From positions 30,153,741 to 30,217,740 of the forward strand of contig OY821782.1 of assembly GCA_963682175.1 (NCBI GenBank): DNA of 64,000 nt, read 5' to 3'. The notes under the pieces are model-generated. The model saw only the letters and a program-made list of their open reading frames with translations. It did no database searches and had not been told where the DNA came from. Source of the DNA: Triglochin maritima. Its lineage: Eukaryota; Streptophyta; Magnoliopsida; Alismatales; Juncaginaceae. This document shows positions 46,644 through 58,717 of this stretch, piece after piece. Made by a program: the position numbers and the translations under genes. Each line of letters starts with the position of its first letter. The first letter of the stretch is position 1.

Positions 46644-47724
46644 TGATTGACATCATATCATGCATACATTTGTGTCTTATATCCGTTATCTTTCACCTAA
46701 ACAATGCTACATAACGGGTTTAATGTTTAAGTTTCAGGAATAAGCAGGATTGAGGAGAAAAGGCATAAAATGACCTAAAAGCAGGAAAAAAGACTGAGTT
46801 GAGAGACTTAGGGACTAAAATGCAAGGGAGAATGACCTGAATGTAAGCCCAAAGGACCAATGACCAAATCAAGAAACTCCACACCATCACGGGGAGTATT
46901 TTGGCAATTCGATTCGCGTTGGAACTCCAGCAACCAACTTGGATACATCACACATGAAGAAAGCCATCCAGAAAAGCCCACAAAAACTCCATACCGGATC
47001 CAAACCTTGTAGACTGGCAATTGGCTGTCTGGGTTGCTCCGGATCCGATGCGGTTTAGTTGAGTCATGTATAATTGTGTGTTATGTCTATTTTGGTATTG
47101 TATTAGTCCCATACCGGGGGATTGTCCTGGATTACCTTTTTCTATGGCTAGAAATAGAACTCTTCCTCCTCGTTTGTATCCCATCTCTCTCGTGGTGGTC
47201 ATCCTCTCTACTAGGAGTAAAAGTCTTGAAGCAAAAACTCTGGTGGAGAGGGGTTACTTGTAATTGAGTGAGTAATAATAGATGTTTTGTTAAGTTTTCT
47301 TCATATTGCTCTTTTTCAATTCTTCCATACTTAGTTAACTTGTTTGTTTTAGTTTTCTTATAATTAGTTTAAGCATGTTTTCTTTATAATTGTTAGTTTA
47401 AATATGTGTGAGTAGTTTCATCCCAGTTTAGGGGTGGAGTAGATGTCTATACATGTTATGTAGATGGTATGAATGCTAAACATTGTTGTATGTGAGAAAT
47501 GTTAGTATGTTTGTTTGAATTATTAAGAACTCGTACTTGATGGTTTCTGCCATAATGTTTAGGTACATTCCATGCTTGTTTATGTTTTTAATAACAAACT
47601 TGTCATGCTCATATTAATCACCTATGTTACTGTTTTGAATAATAGGTCTTGCCATTAGGTACTTCTTATGCATTAACAAACACTAACTGCACTTGAGATT
47701 ATTGTATGAATTCACCACACTTAT
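46644..47724 (+). mobile_element. 3' LTR of the old Athila-like element, cut by the copia insertion
   Basis: It starts TGATTGACATCATATCATGC and runs to 47724, where the copia element begins. The rest of this LTR would lie beyond the window. The palindromic site at about 47011-47030 has decayed (AGACTGGCAATTGGCTGTCT). Confidence 0.85.
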
Positions 47725-49774
47725 TGAAGGGAATGTGTTCTAAAAGTTTTACTTTTAAATGTCAATTAGTATGAATTGAATGAGAAATCATTTTGTTCCT
47801 TGTTTATGTTATTTGTCTTTTAGAAGTGTTAAGGAAGAGGCTCTTGGTCCTTAACCGTAGAGCTCTAAAAGATATTGGTTTACATAAAACAAAAGATATT
47901 CGCAATCATGGTAATTAACATGGGACATTAATTACCGAGTTAAGATTGTCGTGTTGGTCATAGATCATTGTAGCTCTACAAGTGAATGACGACACGGGTA
48001 TGCAAAAGAGGAAAATATTACTTTTGTATATTGAATAGACCTAATAAGTAAAATATTATAGAAATGTGTTTCTGTGTCATTAATGTTTTATTGTGTCTTT
48101 GGTCCTTTGATATGAGACTTATATCCGATCACTTAAGAATTGCTTAATTAGACTAGTGTCTTAATCTATCGATGAGTGTAGTGTAAAGGCATTAGTTGGT
48201 TAAGTATGACTTTCGTTGGAGAAGATAGTTAGTCAAAAGATTATCATTGCCCCTCTTAATTGAGTGATGATATTAGTGGGCCCCTTGATAAAGCAAAGTT
48301 ATAATGTGCACAATGTGATTTGAGTTAAGTCACATATTTATAACTAGCTTAAAGAGATCAAGAAATGGATACTAATACAAAGATGGCACAATACTACTTT
48401 GTGTGTATTCTTAATATCATGAGGCAAGGGACGGACACAAGTGGTGCACTCCATCACTAAATGGATCGGGTTTTGGTTCAAGTGGAATTAAGACATCTAA
48501 CTAATTGGGAGCTATAATGTGTAGCTAGATACCGTTTATAGCTTGTGATATTAAGCTCTTAATATCACTGCCAACTTAGTTTAGATCCTCTCATTGGTCA
48601 CACCACAAAACTGGGAAACAAGAAATGGGAATTTTGAGTTCATAAGATGTGTCGGGTTTCATGTAGAAAATATGACACATGGGGTGAACAAGCAAAATCA
48701 AAATTATGTTGTGATTAATAACATAATTAGAATCTAAATTAAATTCACATGTGATGTAAGTATTATGGGATGTATTGATTTATCATTATATAGGATAATA
48801 TGTTACATAAGTTGTGAATTAACTACTAATCCCGAAATGTCGAATTTTGTAGGGGTTTAACCGAAATTTGACCAACTGCAAAACTGTGCACAAACAGTCG
48901 ACCGTTTACTGTTGATCGGTCGACCGAATGTGGCACGGTCGACCCGACATGTCTCGACCGATAACAGGGAATTTTCCATCTGTTCTAACGGTCGACCGAA
49001 TGTAATCGGCCGGTCGACCGAACATTGCGATATAATGATTCCTGTTATGAACGGTAGACCGAGTTGTTTGATGGTCGACCGAAACCTGGTTCGAGCGGTT
49101 GACCGAACCTCGAAACGGACGACCAGTCCAGACGGTTAATGCAGAATTAATTTAAGAATTAATTAGATCATGCATGGAATTGGTCCATAATTGATTTAAT
49201 TCATGGCTAAGATTATTTATTATTAAATAATGGATGGTTAGATGGAAGTTTGCATGAAATCATGGGCAAGAGGTTACACATGAATAGGTAATTTGGAGAG
49301 AACTTATAAATACAAGTTTATCTCATTACCTCATTAATTCATTCATTATTTTTCTCATGCAAAATCTCTCTCCATAATCCTCCATGAAATTCCCTTAATT
49401 CTTAAGATTAGTTTTTAGTTTTCAGAGAGCTTCTTCTCAAGGGAACTAAAGAGGGGTTAGTAATTAGATTCTAAACCATATTGGAGATTGAGAGGCTAGC
49501 TCTTCTCTCTCCAATCTTGTTTAGAGTTTGGTGAAATCTCGGAGGCATCCGGCGCAGCAACAAGCATCATCAACGTCTCCGAATCTTCAAGAAGTTTTAG
49601 AGAACTTCTAGGTATGAATTTCGGAGTCCCATGTTTGTTTTAATAAAAGTTTTAAAACTAGGTATTGAAACAAACCAATGCATACATGAAATAAATCATA
49701 GAAAATTGCTATAGATCCTTATTACGCATAAAATTCCGAAAATATATATGTGTAATTAAACTTGAAATCCTACA
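47725..49774 (+). mobile_element. 5' LTR of the copia element
   Basis: It starts TGAAGGGAATGTG and ends AAATCCTACA, 2050 bp. TATAAATA at 49305-49312. A dense cluster of GGTCGACCG motifs lies at 48895-49130. Weak ORFs inside are chance. Confidence 0.9.
48895..49130. repeat. Cluster of GGTCGACCG palindromes in the copia LTR
   Basis: About nine copies or near copies occur in some 235 bp (CAGTCGACCG, TCGGTCGACCGA, ACGGTCGACC, CCGGTCGACCGAAC, CGGTTGACCGAAC and others), upstream of the TATA box. Confidence 0.85.
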
Positions 49775-49775
49775 T

Positions 49776-49787
49776 TGGTATCAGAGC
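49776..49787 (+). other. Primer-binding site, initiator tRNA-Met
   Basis: TGGTATCAGAGC, one base after the LTR end. Confidence 0.92.
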
Positions 49788-51253
49788 TTAGGGTTCAATT
49801 TTCTTATGATTTAAGGCTGTAAACAAATTTAGTTTACCTTCTAGGATTTAAACAATTCGTTTTACCTTTTTTCGGTCTTTAAATGTTTTGTTGAAATAAT
49901 TCTTTGTAATAATTCATTTTGATTGTTTTAAGTAGTTTAAACATGCCATGTAATTATTATAATGATTTAGACATAAGTCTAACTTGCAATAATTTCGTTT
50001 TAAGTATAAACGATTATTTTGTAAGAGAATCAACAAAACTGAAAAACTGCGGTTCGTCTTTCCTTTTAGGAAATTGGATGGACCGCGGTTCAAAATTATT
50101 TTTGAACCATGGATGGATGAAAAACGTTTTTAATGGATTTCAAAATGTTTTTCAAAGAATTGTTTGAGATCTAGATGATTGATAAACTAGATTGCATAGT
50201 TTATAGCAATATTGTGTGCATGGATGCTCGAGTTGTCTTTGCAGGAATTGTGGGTTTATATGTTCCAAATCAGCAATTATGAATGTATGTAATCATTATT
50301 ATACAGGGGCTTATGTATGTAAAAGCCAAAAATCTCTCTATTTCCGTCTTTTAGATAGTTGCATTTGCATATGAGAGGTTTCTACATAGGACTTGCACTA
50401 GTCGGTTTTTATCGAATGTGAGGAGCATGTTTATTTTCTGTAAAATCTACATCTCCGGTGCAAGAGGAAGTCGCCGCTGTAGCGCATCGAAGATCAGGGA
50501 TCGAGGATCGAGGATCGAAGGGAACATATAAACTCACACGATGTGGATTGTGTGAATGTTTAATTTCTGTTTTTTATCTTGCTATGCATGTGATGAATGT
50601 GTTGAATGTTAGGATGTGTATGATTAATAATATGCATGATAACTTAAAATTCTAAATCACATGTTAAATTGTCCAACAAAAATTAAGAATAAATTTCCTT
50701 CTTATTTCATCCACTAGCAGCCATTGATCGGGGGATACTCTGCTCGCCCTTAGCGGGAGATAGCTCCCTCCATCTTTGGGAATAGTGGGAGATATAATGG
50801 TTGTCTGTTGTTGTGCCACGATAAAATGTATGAGGTGCGTTTCACCCTAGTGAACCCCAAGTACGTTTAGTTGCGAATACAATGGATAAACGTATCTCGT
50901 ATCAAATGAAAATAAGTTTTCTTAACATTACCTAGAGCCCTCGCTCGGTTTTGGGAAAAAGTTTTTCTTACGAGGATACGTCGTATTCCCTCATAATTAA
51001 AACGACAAGAGTCACAAGAGTTTGAAGATGCTAAATGTTGCTAAAATTCAAAAAGGTTGTGATTAGAAAATGTTTTCTTACCTTGATATTGTAATGTATT
51101 CGATAGCCCTTAGCTAGTCTATATTACGATTGATGGGATCTTGGATTGTTGCATTTATGGGCAAAATTTTTATTTGCAACATTTACATTCGTATGTATGT
51201 ATAGTAAACATAAAATTGACATTAAAATCCTGTATGATTTATTTTGTAGAAAA
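49788..51253 (+). other. Leader of the copia element
   Basis: No gene is seen in these 1.47 kb. At 50488-50520 a short tandem unit GATCGAG is repeated. The sequence is AT-rich and resembles nothing else in the window. Confidence 0.7.
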
Positions 51254-52590
51254 ATGTCGAACATCCAACCTATCGTACGATCCATGATACAAAAACACCC
51301 TTTAGCAAATGATGGCTCAAACTTCATTAGTTGGCAACTCAAACTCAACATCGTCTTAAAGTTTGAGAAACTGTCTCACATTTTGGAAGCTCCAATCCCA
51401 AAGTGGAATGAGAGATTAACCGATGAAGAGAAAGAGGCTAAAGCCAAGTGGGAAGACCAAGAGAACCAAGTTCACGGTCTCATGTTAGCATCCATGGGTG
51501 ACTCGCTTCAAGCGAAATACTTGGATTCAAAACCCAAGAAGACCATGGAGGATTTATCTAATATGTTCATGGATAGTGCCCGAAAAGAGCGCTATAAGAC
51601 CACCATCGCACTCACAAGGTGCCATATGGCGGAGGGAACATCGGTATCCATGCATTTTCTCACGATACAAGGGTACCTTGAGAAGTTGGCAAAGCTCTCT
51701 TCACCAATGCCCGAGGACATTGCTGAAGATATGATTCTTGGCTCTCTAGCCCCGTCCTTCAAGGACTTTGTGATGCACTACCACGTGCGAGAAAAAGGGG
51801 TGAGTCTTGAGGAGCTGCACAATGCTCTCAAAACTGCTAAAATTGACATGGGCAAGGGTAGGGACAAGCAAGTCCTTGCCGTCCATGGGAGGAGACAAAA
51901 GATTGGTAAAGGAAAGGGCAAATCTACCAAAAGTAGTTCAATCAAGAGCAAGGGAGTAGGAGGTTCTCGTGTGAGTGCCTCGAGGGGGAAATCTCAGAAA
52001 TCTCCAACTCCCAATACGGAGTGCTTTCACTGCGGTGAAAAAGGACACATCCGGCCAAATTGCCCCAAGTACAAGGAAGACCTCGACAACGGAGTGATTG
52101 AACGACGGCGCCCCAAAAAGGCCAAAGGTATATTTGTTATTGAAATAAATTTAGCCACCTCTGTCCAGGATTGGGTAATTGATACCGGATCTTGTGCTCA
52201 CATAGTTTCTAATGTGCAGCTACTCATGGATAGGAAGGAACTCGTAAGGAACGAGGTAGAATTGAAGGTCGGAAATGGTGCGAACGTGTCTGCGGTTGCA
52301 CAAGGTTCTGTGGTGCTTCAATTATGTAGTGGTTTAAATTTATGTCTAAAGAATGTTTATTATGTGCTTTCGATTAGCAAGAACATTATTTCTGTATCAT
52401 GTTTAGATATGGATAATTTTAATATAAATATTTCAAATTCTTGCTTGTCTATATCGAAGAATGGTGTTTTCTATGCAAATGCATTCATAAGGAATGGTCT
52501 CTATTTTCTTGATTTGAATGATAAACAAATCTTTAATATCAATAACAAAAGACTTAAGACCACTCACGAGAACGATACTCTCTTGTGGCA
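51254..52590 (+). CDS. Copia gag and protease, truncated by insertion
   Basis: The open frame extends upstream to 51146, but the first ATG is at 51254 (MSNIQPIVRS). Gag has LANDGSNFISWQLKLNIVLK, the capsid region, and a CCHC knuckle CFHCGEKGHIRPNC (about residues 257-270). The protease has WVIDTGSCAHIVSNV with active-site D-T-G, then LKVGNGANVSAVAQG and YYVLSISKNIISVSCLD. The reading is open to 52590, where an Athila-like element split it inside L-W-H of the GAG-pre-integrase motif; the rest resumes at 61073. No stop occurs before the insertion, in contrast to the damaged distal pol. Confidence 0.88.
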
Positions 52591-54001
52591 TGTTGAACGT
52601 TTTAATTAAACTGCAAGTGCACGGCCGCGATGAAGCGGTGGCAAGTACGGGTCGTCCTCAGGGAGGTGAGCAGCCTCTTGTTTGCACGAAATCAAGTGGC
52701 GAAAAAAATGGAGAAGAGAGTTGGTTACGCTACTCTACACTAAACTACGCTAAGAAGTACGAAATGTGAAAGAAAGAAACAAACAATCAAATAAAAACTA
52801 AGCTAAGAACAAAATAGAAGTGCTGGAATTCAGGAATGGGAAAACCCCTAAGGGGTGGAGTGAGTGCACACAAGCAAAGAGGTGTGTGTTGAACACATTC
52901 TTTAAGCACAAATAAAGGTGGTGTTATCATGCATAGGAAGTGTCTAAATGTGTGGCAAAACCTATCAATCTATTCACCAACTTAGTTGATTAACATTTAC
53001 ATATGCAAGGTGTTTATTTCAGAAACTAAACAAGCATGAGAGGTGTCTAATCATTTTGGCAAAACTCATCAAGTTATAAATTCTATCCTAAACAAGCAAG
53101 CATACATTCATGTTTAATCAACACATTGAAATTAAAGCATTCATCCCATTCTCTAATGCATGTATGTACATCTACTCCACCCCCCAAAGGGGATGGAACT
53201 ACTCACTAAACATTACACTAATTATTAAACTATGGAAAGAAAGCATATTACAACTAAGCTAGAATTAAAAGACGATTAAACTAAAACATGCACAAACAAT
53301 AAAAGAAGCATAAACAAACAATGAAAGAAACACAAAACTTTATTGATAAAATGACTCACATTAAAAGTAGCATCCTCCTACTTTAGTGTGTGCTTCAAGG
53401 CCTCACTTCTAGTAGGAAGAATAGTCATTTAAAATATGGAGTGATTACAATAGGAGGTGAAGAGTTCTATTTATAGGCATGGAAAAAGCTAATCTGGGAC
53501 AATCCCCCGATGTGGGACTAAACCGATACCAAACATAGCCTAAACATCCTCTAATACATGTGCTGGAGAAATTTGAGCGGATTTGGGCCAAAATGGACCG
53601 CCAATTAGCGGTCTTGGACCGCCAATTGGCGGTCTATATGGTTCAGATCCTGCTCATTTTTGTTGTGGGCTTTTAATTCTGGTATTGTTGGTCTTTGATG
53701 CGGTTACTTGACTTGTTGGAGCTCCGACCCGAATCGAATTGGTAAAATACTCCCCATGATGGTGTGGAGTATTCTGTTTTGCTCTTAGGTCCTTCTGTCT
53801 TGCAATCAGGTCCTTCTTCCTTGCATCTTGGTCCCCAGATCTCACAATTCAGTCCTTTTTCCCAGCTTTTGGGTCCTTTTATCCTTCATCTCTTCAAACC
53901 TATTTATTCCTGAAAACTAAACATAAAACTCGTGACATAGCATTGTTGGTGAAAGATAATGGATATAAGATACAAATATAAGCATGAAATGATGTCAATC
54001 A
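52591..54001 (-). mobile_element. 3' LTR of the gag-protease Athila element
   Basis: 1411 bp, with TG..CA ends. Two adjacent palindromic sites are present (53596-53613, one mismatch; 53617-53634, perfect), where the 5' LTR has one. TATA box (complement TCTATTTATAGG) at about 53468. Confidence 0.92.
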
Positions 54002-55609
54002 AATACCCCCACACCTAACTTTTGCTAGTCCCGAGCAAAACAAAGAAAGAGAAAAGCATACGAAAAAACAAGAAATCCTAACTCACTTTCGTAGGAATCA
54101 CGGTTGCACTTAGCACGTGCAACAAGCCGTTAAACCTCTTTGTCGCCAAGGAGGAGGAGTGTTGTCTCCTGAGGGTTTTCAGCGGATATACCTACAAAAT
54201 CAGAACAAGATGCATTAATCAATCTAGCTACACGACTCGTTGGACTCATTTTGTCAATCATGGGACGCGGTAATACTACGGGTCGACTCTATGAATGTAA
54301 TCGGTCCACACACCTAGCCTAATGAGTTTTTCGTGAAACTTAGTTAAGGACTTGAGTGAAAGACATGGGCAACCTTAACTTCTGAATGTGATACAATGTG
54401 TAAAGTCCATTTTGGTTCTTATTTGACTCTCTTTTTTTTCTTTTTTTTCTTTTTTTTTTCATTGGAGCATTTTATAGGTTGGTGTTTGATTCTCCCAGGG
54501 TCAGGTTTCGTGCATCATTGCCTATGAGGACTTACACTATCACGTACACCTTCCCCCAAATCTCCACATAGGGCGATCCCTACCACCCGTGTAACGGGAG
54601 TTCGGTCGGTGCATCCCAAGTCAGATGACTCGAAAGCACCAGGCACAAAGTCCCCTCAGACCTACTTTCCCGAGTGATAGGAACCGTGCGAGAAGAGAGA
54701 ACACCACTTATTTATCTACATGGGAACCAAAACCCCTACACTTAAGTTTCACAAAAAGAGATTAAGGGATCTTGACTACGACAAACTTCCTTATAGTAAC
54801 AGACACGAATTATTTGACTCACTAGGTTCAGGGTGGACTTCTTTAAATGTTTGAGTACTGAAACCCTATGATTACACGCCCCCCGAGGGAAAACCAGGGT
54901 GCATCCTAACGACTCGATAAGACCTAAAGCCAGTAAACTAGAAATCCTAATGCATCAAGTTCAAGACAATTTTGGGAGCTTTCTTTTTACTTTGCCTCTC
55001 AACGGTTTTGCACATGCTAAACACACGCAAAACCTACAAAAACATTTTCTTTCGCAAACACATGAAGATTTTGAAAGAAATGTGAAAATTTTAAAGCACT
55101 AGGCAAGCAAAAGAAGACAAGTCACCCAAGGATCATGGCAAGCAGGTATATCAATGTTAAATGCGGCACACTAACATGACCCTAACAATGCACACAAAAG
55201 AAAACAAAAAATCAAAAGAAAAGACTCGACTATGTACACATGTAAAACACCCCCCCACACCTACTTCATGCATTGTCCTCAATGAATGTGAACAAGATAC
55301 TACATGGATACATGCATGAAAAAGGAACGATCTCACCAACATGAAGTACAAAGGGACGTTCGGGGTCATGTTGATGGACACAAACCCAAATTCCCTCAAA
55401 ACCTGTGAGAAGCTGAAGATGGGAGATAAATACGTGAAGAAATTGGGGCCCAAGTACACAAGGGTTGGGGCCCACAACAATCGATGCTCACTGAAGGAGT
55501 CTTTTATTACACACTTTTTTTCTTTCTTTTTCTTTTTTTTGTTTTTTTTTCTTCGTCTTTTTTTTTACAACATATATACATCAACCAAGATATTCTCATA
55601 ATCATTTCG
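54002..55609 (-). other. 3' non-coding region of the gag-protease element
   Basis: No gene. Homologous to 42535-44144 and 14085-15800. The polypurine tract complement AATACCCCCACACC is at 54002-54016; the GNRA hairpin is at 54135-54154 with one weakened pair. A T-rich, RNA-like A-tract in element sense lies at 54430-54462 and 55509-55566. Confidence 0.8.
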
Positions 55610-58600
55610 TCAAGGAACATCAAATGAGAACATCATGTTTTGAGGACCAGAGACTTGCCGAGATGGGCAAACTTCACTGGTACTCTGAGGTGTCATGAGG
55701 GGTGAAAAGTCAAAGCTGAAAGGCTCGAACCCCTCATGATATTGGTTGGGTGTGGGCAACAAAGAATGAAGTTGTGTTGCCTCACTAGGATTTAATTGCT
55801 CATCGAAGAAAACCCTCCAACCAATAGGCGGGTGCATCGGAATGAGTTCCTCAAGCTCATTCGATGGATGCGGTAGACCTGCATCACTAAGAATGGGGCT
55901 TCTCCCCAAGTCATCCAACAAGGACCTCCCACCATCATTTAGATCATCAAGCATAAGCTCGGTCATAGGTGGGTCCTTGTTGGAGTCAATATGAAGCTCA
56001 AATGTCTCAATGGCCATGGGACATGAGGTAGAGACACCATCTGGTATAGGCATATGATGAGGTGTCTCACTCTCACTAGTACTCTCAACTGAATCATGCA
56101 ACGAACACTCCCTTTGGACATTCATGTTCGAGGCCAGCTCACTCTGTTGCATTGCGAAGACAGGCAATGAGTTTTCGCTGGGCCCACGATCATTCTCAAC
56201 GGATTGCATTGGGGTTAGGGGTGTTCGTTGATTCTGTGGTGCTTTCTCCAATTGGCGGATGAGATTTAGATTTAAAGGTTCATCCATGGGTTCCTGTTGC
56301 CTACCAGAGTTGAACACATGAAACTCGGCACTCATGTTACCGAATGAGAGCTTCATGAGACCATTTCTACAATTAATCAAGGCATTGGAGGTTGCCAGAA
56401 ATGGTCTACCCAAAATCACAGGTATTTGAGAGTGGGTGTTCGCAACAGGATTGGTATCGAGGACAACAAAATCGACTGGAAATATAAAATCTCCAACTTT
56501 GATAAGCACATCCTCGATAATCCCTATGGGAATACGAATGGATCTATCCGCCAATTGGAGGGTGATCTTAGTTGGTTTCAATTCTCCCAAGTTCAACTGT
56601 TGATAAACAGAGAATGGGAGGAGGTTGACCGCTGATCCTAAATCAAGCAAAACATTGCTCAATCTAGTGTCCCCTGTCGTACACTGAATAGTAGGACACC
56701 CAGGGTCCTTGTATTTTGTGTAGGTGGGATTGGACAAAAGTGAGCTGATATTTGCAGCCAAGAATGCTTTCTTAGGAACATTGGTCTTCCTCTTGGTTGT
56801 GCAGAGATCCTTCAACATTTTGGCATATTGAGGTATTTGTTGGATGACATCCAACAAGGGGATGTTAACCTTCACTTGCTTAAACACCTCTAATATCTTG
56901 TCCATGTTGTCACTCTGCTTTTTGTTTAACCTACTTGGATAGGGAGCTTTTGGCAGGTAGGTTTTCTGCTGTGCCTGAGAAGAAAGCTTTGGTGTATTAC
57001 CCTCACCCTCAGCTTCTTCTTCACCACCATTCCCACTGAGGGGCTGCATAGATGGTGGTGGGTGTGGCAAGGAAATGTGATTGTCAACCTGTTTTCCATT
57101 CCTTAAGGTCACAATGGAATTGACATGGTGAACAGATTCCTCCACATGGTTCACTTGCCTCCCCCGAGGGACCACATTCTCATTTTTCATGTGTTGTTGC
57201 TGGTACACACGGGGGTTAGCCTCAGGCTGGCTAGGAAAAGACCCTCTCTCTCTTTCATGTACAGACTGAGCCAATTGGCCCATCTGTAGCTCTAGAGATT
57301 TCATGGTCTGCTGATTTGAAGTGAGAACTTGACTTGTGGTAGACATAAAAAATTTCATTGAGTTTTCAAGTCCACGAGTCAAGGTCTCAAGCGAATTGAA
57401 TCGGGTTTCCATATTATTGGAATTTGGGAAACCCGATTGATTGGTGGTTTGCACTTGGGGTGGCTGATAGGATTGTGCATGCATGGGAGGTTGGTGTGAT
57501 TGGTAAGGTGGTCTAAAGGAGTTTGAAGGACCACCCGGGGCATTAGTTTGGTTCCATGAAAAATTGGGGTGGTTCCTCCATCCAGGATTATAAGATCATG
57601 AGTATGGGTCATTCCTGGCACTATCATAGACGGTGTTGACACACTCCATCTCCGGAGGAATGGACTCACACTCGCTCTCTACATGACCTATCCTACCACA
57701 TGAATGACAAGGAACTGGACCAGATGTGGACATGTGAGGTGCACTTTGTTGGTTTTGGAGCTCAATCGAATCCATACGGCGCATTAAGGCCGCCATGCGC
57801 GCCTCGGTGGCCGTAGTGGTATCGATAGCAAATGCGGCACCCGATCTAGTCAAGTTTGCATTCGCGATCCTCGCTCCTATACTAGATGATGCAGGTGGTT
57901 CCCTCACACTCTCCCACTGCATGGTTTTCTCAGCGAGGTCTTCTAGGAAGGCCCATGCCTCCCTTTCATCCTTTCCCAAGAACTCTCCTTGACACATGGA
58001 CTCAAGGAGCGTTCTGGACGGGATGTGAAGACCCTCATACACAATCTGACAAAGATGCCACAACTCAATGCCATGGTGTGGGCACGAGGATAGTAGCTCT
58101 TTGAACCTCTCAAGATATGCATGAAATGGTTCGGTCTCATGTTGATAGAACGAATTGATTTCGTTCCTCAATTTTTGAATCCGATGATTAGGAAAGTACT
58201 TCTTGAGGAATGCAGATTGAAACTCATCCCAAGTCCTAAAGGAATTCGCCTGGTTGCTATACAACCACTTCTTGGCATCATCCTTCAGTGCAAAGGAGAC
58301 AAGCCTAAGATGGATGGAGTCTGTGCTAAGTTGTTGCAGCTTGAACATAGCACAGATCTCCTCAAATTCCCTGAGAAAGATATAGGGGTCACCTTTCCCA
58401 GTGAAATGAGGGAGCATGGAAATGAATTGAGGCTTAACCTCAAAATGGTTCTCATTAGCCTCTGGTAATACGATGCATGAGGGTAGAGCGGTACGGCTCG
58501 GGTAGCATCGATCACGAAGAGGTTTGGGAACGACAACTGGAAGCACAGGTGGAATAGGTGGGTCCAGCAACTGCTCCTCCTCACGGAAATTAGCAGCCAT

Positions 58601-58717
58601 TGGACCCGAACTACGTGCGACACGAGAGGAGGAAGGTGTCGAGAAATCGATGACCGAAGCCGGATTGACAACGCTCCTCGTCAAACGACCACTCTCGTCT
58701 CGTGTCCACGAAAGCAT
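55610..58717 (-). pseudogene. Athila gag-protease polyprotein with one in-frame stop
   Basis: The ATG at 58717 is chosen; the open frame runs six codons further without an ATG. Residues about 95-265 form the retrotransposon gag capsid domain (PHFTGKGDPYIFLREFEEIC, KKWLYSNQANSFRTWDEFQ, FLKKYFPNHRIQKLRNEI). A CCHC knuckle CHSCGRIGHVESEC (about 57694-57653) follows, then TGA at 57598-57596, and the same frame continues to 55610. The second half has a coiled-coil segment, an aspartic protease (LLDLGSAVNLLPFSVYQQL, then ILGRPFLATSNALINCRNG) and a tail with HPPIGWRVFFDEQ shared with the protein at 41042. Apart from that single stop about 1035 codons are open. Capsid and protease are Athila-type; nothing follows them. 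Confidence 0.88.

Larger units (their letters stand above)
34576..47724 (+). mobile_element. Old Athila-like element, internally deleted and interrupted
   Basis: The surviving parts are a partial 5' LTR (about 34576-35024), integrase C-terminus (35025-35257), 3' non-coding region (36645-37332 and 45684-46643), and a 3' LTR (46644 to 47724, cut by the copia element). Both LTR pieces share diagnostic blocks (GACTTAGGGACTAA, AAAGGACCAATGAC, GTCATGTATAATTGTGTGTT). A deletion joins the middle of the 5' LTR straight to the end of pol. Inserted in it are the solo LTR 35258-36644, the complete element 37333-45683 and the copia element from 47725. Confidence 0.78.
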
